DNA of 47,372 bases, from contig CANRJL010000001.1 in NCBI GenBank assembly GCA_947630935.1, positions 1 to 47,372 on the forward strand, written 5' to 3'. The stretch comes from an uncultured Bacilli bacterium. Its GTDB lineage: Bacteria > Bacillota_I > Bacilli_A > RF39 > UBA660. Below, piece by piece: positions 41,072 through 47,372 of this stretch; position 1 is the stretch's first letter; the number at the start of each line of letters is the position of its first letter. Below the pieces are notes generated by a model that saw nothing but the letters and a program-made list of their open reading frames with translations, was not told the DNA's origin and searched no databases. Position numbers and translations under genes: made by a program.

Positions 41072-41738
41072 AACTATTTTGTATTTTTTCCATATAATCT
41101 CTAATTTTAGTTGCCCATGTATTACTCATTGCATAACGAGGTCCAATAGTTTCTGGAGTCGTTAAGCCTTTTGAAACATAATTATTTGCTAAATTGCTAA
41201 TCATGGCTTTTATTCCTGAATCTAAGGAATCAAAACTTCCGTATGCGCCACAACCACTGCCTTTCATACCCCCAACATTATTACAAGTTTTGACTAAATA
41301 ACTACATTCCCAAGTACATCCTGTTTCATGAAGAGTAACTGCGACAGCTAAAAATGGGTCGACACCATATTCAAGAGAATAATTAGCAAAAGCATAGCCA
41401 TATCCGGTTAAATCGCTTTTAAAGGAACGGTCTAACTTAGCTGTTAATTCATCTAAAGTCATTCCTTCATAAACAATTACAGGAGATGAGGTTGCAAATT
41501 TAGCAACTTCAATTTCTTGTTTTAATGAGCTTAAATCATTTAAAGCTAAGACATCAATATTTTGTTTTTCAATATTATTTTTGACAACAATTGATTCTAA
41601 AACCGTGTTGCCTAATGTGGTAAATGCTGCTGTAGGTTGTAATACAGTAATTTCTTTAATTTTATTTGCTGTAAACTCAATACAACTAATTGCGATAACG
41701 GCTAATAAAATGGCCTTTATCGACGGTAATTTTTTCAT
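41070..41738 (-). CDS. Exported N-acetylglucosaminidase-like wall hydrolase
   Basis: 222 residues. N-terminal signal or anchor helix (about residues 9-25), a linker, then a glucosaminidase domain (about 100-222): catalytic Glu138 in LHETGCTWECSYLVK, followed by NNVGGMKGSGCGAYGSFDSLDSGIKAM, the usual N-N-x-x-G-[IM]-x-x-x-G...F.s...gi motif of the family. It cuts the glycan strands of peptidoglycan. Four cysteines around the active site (CTWEC, TC, GC) are unusual and may form disulfides. I use the ATG at 41738; one at 41750 has no spacing to its AGAAGG site. Perfect sigma-A promoter upstream, so constitutive growth-related expression is likely. Confidence 0.82.
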   Translation of the reverse strand: MKKLPSIKAILLAVIAISCIEFTANKIKEITVLQPTAAFTTLGNTVLESIVVKNNIEKQNIDVLALNDLSSLKQEIEVAKFATSSPVIVYEGMTLDELTAKLDRSFKSDLTGYGYAFANYSLEYGVDPFLAVAVTLHETGCTWECSYLVKTCNNVGGMKGSGCGAYGSFDSLDSGIKAMISNLANNYVSKGLTTPETIGPRYAMSNTWATKIRDYMEKIQNS

Positions 41739-41776
41739 TTTAATTCCCATCCTTCTTTTTTTCCGGAAGTGATTAC

Positions 41777-41805
41777 ATTGTACTACAGTTTATTTATTTT
41801 GTCAA
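41777..41805 (-). promoter_or_regulatory. Sigma-A promoter for the glucosaminidase gene
   Basis: Minus strand: TTGACA (41805-41800), 17 bases, TACAAT (41782-41777). Confidence 0.85.
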
Positions 41806-41854
41806 ATTTTCAGAGCCGGTTTTAGCGAACTATTGTTTTCTTTAAATGCTAGTT

Positions 41855-41905
41855 TAGCTTTTGGTTAAGCTATATAAATATTAGTAATATTTTTTTTAAT
41901 ATTTA
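41855..41905 (-). terminator. Two hairpins after the spm operon
   Basis: TAAATATTA/TAATATTTA (41875-41883 with 41897-41905, includes the spmB stop) and TAGCTT/AAGCTA (41855-41860 with 41867-41872). No clear T run follows on the minus strand, so termination is uncertain. Confidence 0.3.
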
Positions 41906-42424
41906 GCCAAAAAAGAGAAATGTTATAAAAAAGGCAGCCAAAATACCAACGGCATCGGCAAATAAACCAGCACTTAAAGCATGCCTAGTTTTGGTCACTT
42001 TAATTGAGCCAAAATACAAAGCAAGAACGTAAATAGTTGTATCAGTACAGCCTTGTAAGGTCGAAGCTAAACGACCAACTAAAGAATCAGGACCATAAAC
42101 ATTAAAAATATTATTCATTATAGCAAGCGTAGCTGTTCCAGAAATTGGTCTTATAAAAGCCATTGGCAAGATACTAATGGGAATTTGGAAATGGTTAAAA
42201 ATGGGGTTTAGAAAAGAAAAAACAAATTCTAAAAAATGAGAATTTAAAAATAAATTAGTGGCAAAAACCATGGCAATAACAGCAGGCGCAATATGAAATG
42301 TAGTTATAATACCATCTTTAGCCCCTACTAAAAAAGAATCATAAATTTTAGTTTTATGTTTTAAGGCATAAAGTAAAATAAACAAAACAAATATAGGAAC
42401 GATATAATTTGATATTTGATTCAT
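41903..42424 (-). CDS. spmB: Spore maturation protein B
   Basis: 173 residues, a membrane protein of the nucleoside recognition (Gate) domain family with four or five helices. Conserved IAPAVIAMVFATNLF, FIRPISGTATLAIM and STLQGCTDTTIYVLALYFGS are strongly like SpmB of Bacillus. With SpmA it is needed for spore core dehydration and heat resistance. Its start overlaps the stop of spmA by four bases (ATGA), so translation is coupled. Order dacB-spmA-spmB is the same as in Bacillus subtilis. Confidence 0.92.
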   Translation of the reverse strand: MNQISNYIVPIFVLFILLYALKHKTKIYDSFLVGAKDGIITTFHIAPAVIAMVFATNLFLNSHFLEFVFSFLNPIFNHFQIPISILPMAFIRPISGTATLAIMNNIFNVYGPDSLVGRLASTLQGCTDTTIYVLALYFGSIKVTKTRHALSAGLFADAVGILAAFFITFLFFG

Positions 42425-42996
42425 CTTTTCCTCCTTTTTCGATAATCATAATACAATCCCGCGAGTGAAGAACAAGTGGTCGCTAATAAACTTGTAATAA
42501 TGATTTCAGAAGGATTGGCACTTTGATTCATCATTCGAAGGGCAATGACAGTTGTGGGGATAATTGTTACTCCGCCAGTATTTAAAATTAAAAAGGTTAC
42601 CATTGCTTCTGTAGCAGTATCTTTTTGCTGATTATCTTTTTGCATTGCTTCCATGGCTTTTAAACCAAAGGGAGTTGCTGCACTTCCTAAGCCTAAGGCG
42701 TTGGCAGCAATATTAGAGGCAATATAACCTAAAGCAGGATGATTAGGTTTTAAAGAAGGAAAAAGTTTAGTTAATAAAGGTCTAACAATATTCGAAAATT
42801 TTTGTAATAAACCCGAATCTTCAGCAATTTGCATAATTCCTGACCATAACACTAATAAGGGCAACATATCCCATAATAATTGTAAACCATCAATTCCTCC
42901 TTTTAAAATTTCATTATTTAAGAGTGAGATATTGCCAGTAATTATCATATAAAATGCTGATATGATAATAAATGATACCCATATTATATTTACCAT
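42421..42996 (-). CDS. spmA: Spore maturation protein A
   Basis: 191 residues, membrane protein of the same family as SpmB. Typical segments: WSGIMQIAEDSGLLQKFSNIVRPLLTKLFP, NIAANALGLGSAATPFGLKAM, and TFLILNTGGVTIIPTTVIALRM. Works with SpmB in spore core dehydration. It overlaps the end of dacB by seven bases and spmB by four, so the three are one operon. Confidence 0.94.
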   Translation of the reverse strand: MVNIIWVSFIIISAFYMIITGNISLLNNEILKGGIDGLQLLWDMLPLLVLWSGIMQIAEDSGLLQKFSNIVRPLLTKLFPSLKPNHPALGYIASNIAANALGLGSAATPFGLKAMEAMQKDNQQKDTATEAMVTFLILNTGGVTIIPTTVIALRMMNQSANPSEIIITSLLATTCSSLAGLYYDYRKRRKR

Positions 42997-44051
42997 TTAA
43001 ATAACCACCGAAAGAACCTGTTAAAAAATCCTTCTTTCTTATTATTTATCTGTTGTTCTTCTTTTTTATATATCTTTACAGTTCCTAATAATTGATTTTC
43101 TAAATAAATATTGGCTACTCCTACTTCAGGTTCATTTTGATTATTAATTTGAAAATCAATTTTTATTTTTTCTTGTTCTTCAGTTGTTAGTAAAGCATAA
43201 AAAGGTTCTTTTAAATAATACTTGTCTTCATTTTCAGGGTCTATTACTGTTTTCTCGTCTAAAAGTTTTACGCGATTATATTTTTGCAAATTTCGTTCAT
43301 GAAGATTTTTATGGTCTGCAAAATCATTGCCATCATTTAAAGTTACAACAATTGTTGTCTTAGAATTTTCTTGGGCAGAGGTAACTAAAGTTCGCTTAGC
43401 TTTTTTGGTAAAACCAGTTTTACCACCAATTAATTTATTATAAGAAAATAAAAGTTTATTTTTATTTTGCCATACATAAGTTTTGCCATCTGTTTTAGCT
43501 GTATAAGATTTTGTCTTAATAATTTCTTTAAATACAGCATTATTTAGAGCATAACGCATTAATAAGGCCATATCATAGGCAGTTGATGTGTTACCTTCGC
43601 CATCTTTTTCTTCTAAGCCATGGTTATTTAAAAATTTAGTATGACTCATTCCTAATTCATAAGCTTTTTCATTCATTTTTTTGACAAAATTTTCCATATT
43701 ACCACTTACGGCATAAGCTATTTCAATCGCAGCATCATTCCCACTTCTTAGCATTAAACCATAGAGCAAATCTTTTAAGGTTATTTGTTCATTCATAGTT
43801 ATATAAATAGCACTTCCATAAGCATTTAAAACTTCTTTACCAACTTTGACAATAGTATCTAATTTCTTATTTTCTAAGGCTATAATACAAGTCATTATTT
43901 TAGTTGTACTAGCAATTAATTTTTCTTTATCAATATTTTTTCCTTCTAATACTCTTTTAGAATCGGCATCCATAACAATATATGCTTCGGCAGATATAGC
44001 ACTTATTTTTAAGGGTATTAGTAATAAAAAAATTGCAATTATCCCTTTCAT
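42990..44051 (-). CDS. dacB: Sporulation-type D-Ala-D-Ala carboxypeptidase
   Basis: 353 residues, peptidase family S11. Signal peptide (residues 1-18 or so), then active-site STTK at 48-51, SGN at 103-105 and KTG at 211-213, and a C-terminal amphipathic anchor (FFNRFFRWLFKW). It trims the peptide side chains of spore cortex peptidoglycan; the operon with spmA and spmB matches PBP5* (DacB) of Bacillus subtilis. I use the ATG at 44051, which begins the signal peptide; the frame stays open upstream to 44114. GGTGAAA precedes the ATG. Expression in the sporulating mother cell is expected but no clear SigE promoter was seen. Confidence 0.92.
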   Translation of the reverse strand: MKGIIAIFLLLIPLKISAISAEAYIVMDADSKRVLEGKNIDKEKLIASTTKIMTCIIALENKKLDTIVKVGKEVLNAYGSAIYITMNEQITLKDLLYGLMLRSGNDAAIEIAYAVSGNMENFVKKMNEKAYELGMSHTKFLNNHGLEEKDGEGNTSTAYDMALLMRYALNNAVFKEIIKTKSYTAKTDGKTYVWQNKNKLLFSYNKLIGGKTGFTKKAKRTLVTSAQENSKTTIVVTLNDGNDFADHKNLHERNLQKYNRVKLLDEKTVIDPENEDKYYLKEPFYALLTTEEQEKIKIDFQINNQNEPEVGVANIYLENQLLGTVKIYKKEEQQINNKKEGFFNRFFRWLFKW

Positions 44052-44100
44052 ATTTTCACCTAAAAAAGTATATGAAAAAATAGACTTTTTTAGTCTATTT

Positions 44101-44397
44101 TCACAGTAATTCAATTTTTTTTATACTAGCAATGGGAATTTGTTTATTATCTAAGGTTAACAAATTATTATTATTTTTGCCTACTAATACAATCTCTTTT
44201 ATTCCTGCATCAGTAATAATTCGAACTTTTTTTTTATAGACAAAATCTTTTCGAGCAAAGATGGAATTAATTTCTTCAGTAATTTCATAATTACTCTGCT
44301 CTTTTGGTTCTTTTAATGTGCCATAAAAGTAATCTTCATTATTTCTGATTTCTTTTTCAATGGGGTTTTTAAATACTTTTGGTAAATCTTTTTTCAC
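44101..44397 (-). CDS. Hypothetical protein upstream of dacB-spmAB, 98 aa
   Basis: A small basic cytoplasmic protein, no membrane segment; the C-terminal part (KKKVRIITDAGIKEIVLVGKNNNNLLTLDNKQIPIASIKKIELL) looks like a small all-beta domain of Sm or PRC-barrel type, low certainty. No family recognised. GTG start at 44397 with AAGG eight bases before; another GTG at 44406 has no spacing. It is 49 bases upstream of dacB with no terminator between and may belong to the sporulation operon. On the minus strand CATAAAATA at about 44415-44423 matches a SigK/SigE -10 but a -35 is not evident. Confidence 0.65.
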   Translation of the reverse strand: MKKDLPKVFKNPIEKEIRNNEDYFYGTLKEPKEQSNYEITEEINSIFARKDFVYKKKVRIITDAGIKEIVLVGKNNNNLLTLDNKQIPIASIKKIELL

Positions 44398-44458
44398 TTT
44401 TTTCACCTTCTTTAGTATTTTATGTTTAAATTTTTATTTTTTGACTCATATTAGTAAT

Positions 44459-45583
44459 ATGACTAAAACAGATAAATGGACAATCTTTTTTTTCTTATTA
44501 TTTTTTACAATTCTTTTAGGAATTAGTCTTTTGTTAATGTATCACGCTAAGTTTATTACAAATATGTTTGCTTATCATTTTGAAAAACAATGTTTATGGA
44601 TTCTTATTGGGATTATTTTAGGTATTATATTTTATTTTATTCCAGCAAAGTTCCTTTTTCGCTTTAGTTTTCTTTTTTATCTTTTAAATCTTTTATTATT
44701 ATTGTTAGTTTTAATCGTTGGAAAAAATGTTAATGGTGCGAAAGCATGGATTCAGGTTGGTAATTGGCAATTTCAACCAAGTGAATTGATGAAAATATCT
44801 TATTCTCTTTTCTTAGCCCAATTTTGTTCTAATCGTTCTTTTTATACCCTAAAAGATGAATTTAAATTTATTTTTAAAGTTCTTCTTATCTTTTTCTTTC
44901 CGGCAATTTTAGTTTTTTTGGAGCCAGATACAGGAGCGATTATTTTCTTTTTATTGATTACAATTGTATTACTGTGGAATACTAAAATTTCCAAAAAATG
45001 GTTTTTTATTTTCTTATTTATTATAGGACTTATTTTAGGTTTATTTTTCTATTGTTATTTTTTCCAAAGAGATTTATTAGTCAAAATGTTAGGAACTAGT
45101 TTTTTTTATCGAGTTGAACGGGTATTGTCTTTAGGTAGTGGTTTGCAAATTGAAAATGCTACCACAGCTTTAGGAAGTGCTCCTCTTTATCGCTTTAATT
45201 TATTAGAAACAGGCATTTATATTCCTGAAGCTCCGACTGATTTTATTTTTGCTCTTTCTAGTAATGTATTTGGGTTATGCGGTCCTTTAGCTATTTTAAT
45301 ATGTTATTTTGGTCTTGATTTAGTTTTTTTACATTTTTATAAATTAGAAAAAAGAAAAACCCAAAAACTTTTCTTTTTAGCTTTTTTAACAATTTTTTTC
45401 TTTAGTCAATTTGAAAATATCGGGATGAATTTAGGACTATTACCTATTATTGGAATTCCGTTACCTTATCTAAGTTATGGTGGTTCTTTTATGATTATTT
45501 TATTTATTTTTTTAGGAATTTTATTTCAACAAAAGAAAAGTTTCACTAAAAAAAGCAAAACTTTTCATATTGATTACCGATAA
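44459..45583 (+). CDS. SEDS-family glycosyltransferase (FtsW/RodA/SpoVE type)
   Basis: 374 residues with about ten membrane helices. SEDS proteins polymerise lipid II into glycan strands. Signature parts: NGAKAWIQVGNWQFQPSELMKI, LEPDTGAIIFF, EAPTDFIFALSSNVFG (the Asp is the catalytic residue in RodA) and GLLPIIGIPLPYLSYGGSFM near the end. The loop between helices 7 and 8 (RVERVLSLGSGLQIENATTALGS) is as expected. Neighbouring sporulation genes make a spore-wall SEDS role (SpoVE-like) possible, but RodA cannot be excluded. I use the ATG at 44459; no good ribosome site is visible, and the longer frame from 44360 would run over the opposite gene. It overlaps the convergent coat-like gene by 10 bases. 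Confidence 0.88.
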   Translation: MTKTDKWTIFFFLLFFTILLGISLLLMYHAKFITNMFAYHFEKQCLWILIGIILGIIFYFIPAKFLFRFSFLFYLLNLLLLLLVLIVGKNVNGAKAWIQVGNWQFQPSELMKISYSLFLAQFCSNRSFYTLKDEFKFIFKVLLIFFFPAILVFLEPDTGAIIFFLLITIVLLWNTKISKKWFFIFLFIIGLILGLFFYCYFFQRDLLVKMLGTSFFYRVERVLSLGSGLQIENATTALGSAPLYRFNLLETGIYIPEAPTDFIFALSSNVFGLCGPLAILICYFGLDLVFLHFYKLEKRKTQKLFFLAFLTIFFFSQFENIGMNLGLLPIIGIPLPYLSYGGSFMIILFIFLGILFQQKKSFTKKSKTFHIDYR

Positions 45584-45807
45584 GGATAGTAATAATTATA
45601 AGAATAGTTTCCATATGGGCCATATGGTGGGTTATAAGGTTGATAAGGTGCTACATTATATATTGGCCTGGGTCTTGTTAAACCTACCGCAGCTCCCCCT
45701 GTAACGGCGCCTACTAAAAAAGGAAATATGAAGCGTTCACCATTATAATTTGGTCCATAAAAATTTCTATCTCTTAGGTATGGCATATTATTAATATATG
45801 GGTTCAT
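45574..45807 (-). CDS. Small Tyr/Pro/Asn-rich protein, probable spore coat component
   Basis: 77 residues. A hydrophobic Gly/Ala segment (about 27-45, FPFLVGAVTGGAAVGL) sits between an Asn/Tyr-rich start and a tail made of YxPYxPPYGPYGNY-type repeats ending YYYPYR. This resembles small spore coat or coat-anchoring proteins with Tyr-rich tails; no exact family recognised. A SigK-type promoter lies just upstream and AGGAG precedes the ATG. It overlaps the SEDS gene by 10 bases at its 3' end. Confidence 0.72.
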   Translation of the reverse strand: MNPYINNMPYLRDRNFYGPNYNGERFIFPFLVGAVTGGAAVGLTRPRPIYNVAPYQPYNPPYGPYGNYSYNYYYPYR

Positions 45808-45825
45808 AAACTTCTCCTCTCGTGA

Positions 45826-45852
45826 TAGTTTATGTTTATTTTTTAATTTCGT
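45826..45852 (-). promoter_or_regulatory. SigK-type sporulation promoter for the Tyr-rich gene
   Basis: Minus strand: AC (45852-45851), 16 bases, CATAAACTA (45834-45826). Exact AC-N16-CATAnnnTA, same as at 40614. Confidence 0.65.
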
Positions 45853-45864
45853 TTATGTTGCAAT

Positions 45865-46263
45865 TTAACATAGGTCAATTAATTTATTTTTGTCTTTGCC
45901 AATTAATATATCTTTACCACTATATTTAGAATCTATTTTATTACATTCAATTAAGTAATATGTTTCATTAACTACTTGATAAGAATAGATTTTAGTACCT
46001 CCATCGTCTAACATATCGATAGGTTCAGAATATTTATGGATACAATCGTAAGTGCAATTGGTTTTTGGTAATTCTTCTTTAATTGATACTTTTTGATTGT
46101 TAAGTATAAATAAAGGGTCTTTTTCATCTGAATAAATTTTGCGATTATTATTTTCTAATAAATAATATAATTGGCGATTATCTTGTGAAAAATTTCGATT
46201 TTGACAGCCAGTAGTTATGAATAATGCAAAAGATAAAATTATAAAAATAACTATTTTTTTCAT
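45865..46263 (-). CDS. Lipoprotein, 132 aa
   Basis: Signal peptide with lipobox FITTGC at about residues 14-19, so lipid-anchored on the outside of the membrane. The mature part has a Cys pair (TNCTYDC), another pair (ECNK and the C-terminal Cys) and no recognised domain. I use the ATG at 46263, seven bases after AGGAG; an ATG at 46269 would be one base from it. It follows the CorA gene by 10 bases and is probably co-transcribed. Function unknown. Confidence 0.8.
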   Translation of the reverse strand: MKKIVIFIILSFALFITTGCQNRNFSQDNRQLYYLLENNNRKIYSDEKDPLFILNNQKVSIKEELPKTNCTYDCIHKYSEPIDMLDDGGTKIYSYQVVNETYYLIECNKIDSKYSGKDILIGKDKNKLIDLC

Positions 46264-46273
46264 AAGCATTCTC

Positions 46274-47209
46274 CTAAAACAACTTTCTTTTTTTTAGCCA
46301 AATGGCAATTATAATAGAAATAACAATAGATAAAATAAAGATTAAAAGGAAAGAAGCTTTATTAGTTGCTAAAATACCAAGAGGAACATTCATTCCTAAA
46401 AATGAAGCAACCATAGTTGGAATAGAAAAAACTATAGTTATACTTGCTAGAAAACGCATTGCTTCATTTAAATTATTAGAAATAATCGTGCCATAAGTGG
46501 CAATTGTTGATGATAAAATTTCACGGTAAATAGTACTCATCTCAATACATTGTTTATTATCAATAATAGTATCTTCTAAAAATTCTTTATCTTCTTCATA
46601 GATATCTATTACATATTCTTTACTTATTTTTTCTAAAACAGTATTATTATATTTTAATGATGTAATAAAATAGACTAATGATTTCTCAATTGTTAATAAC
46701 CCCATTAGTTGTTTATTACTAGTAGAATTTAATAATTGTTGTTCTTTTGGCTCAATTTTTGTTTCAATTTTATTTAAAGCTCTTAAATATTCTTTAGATG
46801 TTTCTTCAAATATTTGAAGACAAAATCTACTTTTTTTAGCTGTATAGAAATTAGGTATTTCATTTTTAATAAAATGTTGCAAAATTGAATTTTCTTTTAA
46901 AGAAACTGTAATAATATGAAAATCATTGCAAATAATTATTCCCATTGAATATGTATTATATTCTTTTGACTCAGTTTGGTAAGGAATATCAATGACCATT
47001 AAAGTGCCAAATTTTGTTTTTTTAATTCGTGGCAAATCTTTTTCAACTAATACTTCAGTTATTGTTTTTTTATCAATATTGACATTTGCAAGAACTTTGG
47101 CAATTTCATCTTTTGTAGGATTTAATAAATCTATCCAGCAGTCTTTTTCAATATTAGATATTTCTTTTAATGTTTCTTTAGTTTCTTCATTCTTATATAT
47201 CTTTATCAT
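46274..47209 (-). CDS. corA: CorA-type magnesium/divalent cation transporter
   Basis: 311 residues. A long N-terminal cytoplasmic domain with CorA features (DCWIDLLNPTKDEI, PRIKKTKFGTLMVIDIPY), a coiled-coil stalk, and two C-terminal membrane helices with the signature GMN in SFLGMNVPLG just after the first. Forms a pentameric channel for Mg2+ or similar ions. ATG at 47209 chosen, with AAGGTGAG upstream; an in-frame GTG at 47218 overlaps that site. TATAAT at 47234-47229 (minus strand) is a likely -10. Confidence 0.92.
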   Translation of the reverse strand: MIKIYKNEETKETLKEISNIEKDCWIDLLNPTKDEIAKVLANVNIDKKTITEVLVEKDLPRIKKTKFGTLMVIDIPYQTESKEYNTYSMGIIICNDFHIITVSLKENSILQHFIKNEIPNFYTAKKSRFCLQIFEETSKEYLRALNKIETKIEPKEQQLLNSTSNKQLMGLLTIEKSLVYFITSLKYNNTVLEKISKEYVIDIYEEDKEFLEDTIIDNKQCIEMSTIYREILSSTIATYGTIISNNLNEAMRFLASITIVFSIPTMVASFLGMNVPLGILATNKASFLLIFILSIVISIIIAIWLKKRKLF

Positions 47210-47228
47210 TTTACTCACCTTCAGTTTT

Positions 47229-47234
47229 ATTATA
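47229..47234 (-). promoter_or_regulatory. Likely -10 box for the CorA gene
   Basis: TATAAT on the minus strand, 20 bases before the ATG; no clear -35 at 16-18 bases. The 106 bases to the next element hold nothing else recognised. Confidence 0.5.
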
Positions 47235-47290
47235 ACGCATTTTTAAAATTTATAAAGATAATTCACTTATACGTAGATAGTCTTTCATTT

Positions 47291-47320
47291 AAAAGAAAAG
47301 GATAACTTTATATCGTTATC
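47291..47320 (-). terminator. Terminator of the gene beyond the right edge
   Basis: GATAAC (47301-47306) pairs with GTTATC (47315-47320), loop of 8, with a T-rich tail on the minus strand. Confidence 0.65.
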
Positions 47321-47372
47321 TCTTTTGTTTCTCAAAATTGATTAAATGACCTTTTCCTGCTAAAATAAATTT
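47316..47372 (-). CDS. 3' end of a minus-strand gene (18 residues seen)
   Basis: The minus strand is open from the window edge to a TAA at 47318-47316, giving the C-terminus KFILAGKGHLINFEKQKR. Its stop codon lies in a terminator stem, as for several genes here, which supports a real gene. Too short to name. Confidence 0.4.
   Translation of the reverse strand, partial: KFILAGKGHLINFEKQKR

Noticed and set aside
44360..44458. Longer N-terminus for the SEDS protein
   Set aside because: The extra 33 residues run antisense over the start of the 98-residue gene and add an odd Phe-rich stretch; known SEDS proteins begin near the ATG at 44459.
44407..44458. SigE or SigK promoter before the dacB operon
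   Set aside because: CATAAAATA fits the -10 but no AC or ATATNA element lies at the right distance; kept as a remark only.
47316..47372. MurE-type C-terminus from the AGKGH motif
   Set aside because: Five residues are shared with MurE but that motif is not at the very end of MurE and 18 residues are too few.
1..47372. tRNA, rRNA, insertion sequences or prophage
   Set aside because: No cloverleaf, transposase, integrase, phage structural gene or flanking repeats seen; no gene-free stretch exceeds about 260 bases.

Overview
The window looks like the chromosome of a very AT-rich, Gram-positive (monoderm), endospore-forming member of the Bacillota, most likely an uncultured gut-type Bacilli lineage. 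The reasons are the standard genetic code (TGG for Trp, TGA used as stop), purine-rich AGGAGG ribosome sites, sigma-A promoters close to TTGACA-17-TATAAT, a sortase with anchored surface proteins, SipW-type signal peptidases, the sporulation trio dacB-spmA-spmB, a CotY/CotZ-like coat protein and two SigK-type promoters. The lineage call is inference; no 16S or marker search was possible.

Layout. 1-740: 3' part of a DUF4143-type ATPase whose codon use differs from its neighbours (possible acquired gene). 1003-3650: uvrB and an unknown gene. 3645-15170 (minus strand): a SipW-type exoprotein locus with two Ser/His signal peptidases, a DUF5305-like membrane protein, a GLUG-repeat surface protein, two small TasA/camelysin-like exported proteins, and a 1279-residue protein in which exactly 90 acidic 12-residue calcium-type repeats are inserted inside a TasA-like domain. 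15411-20450: two P-type ATPases, one CtpE-like and one PMCA-type Ca2+ pump. 20562-24261: two cell-wall proteins ending in NPxTG sorting signals, beside a divergent class B sortase that carries an unrecognised 270-residue cytoplasmic N-terminal domain. 24221-26847: a GT2/TPR glycosyltransferase and a membrane Ig-like protein. 26963-38378 (minus): a 12-gene Tad/Flp-type pilus operon with a TadZ-like protein, two TadE-like and two Cys-rich Flp-like pilins, TadC, TadB, CpaF ATPase, CpaB-like SAF protein, a small membrane protein, a 1282-residue Cys-rich exoprotein and a signal-anchored membrane protein. 38533-47209: a CPBP protease, a phosphoesterase with altered active site, coat and sporulation genes, an IIB-like protein, a glucosaminidase, a SEDS protein, a lipoprotein and a CorA transporter.

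How it may work together. Everything from 4.2 to 38.4 kb is about building the cell surface: fibre-like proteins released by SipW peptidases, wall proteins attached by the sortase, and a Tad pilus. Three separate gene groups share a Cys-framed repeat module (the two NPxTG proteins and the 1282-residue Tad-operon protein), which links the sortase system to the pilus operon. The calcium-type repeat protein sits beside two probable calcium pumps, which suggests, as inference only, a calcium-stabilised surface fibre or matrix. The most novel objects are the 90-repeat TasA-like protein, the sortase with its extra domain, and the Cys-rich Tad pilus operon that has no prepilin peptidase in view.
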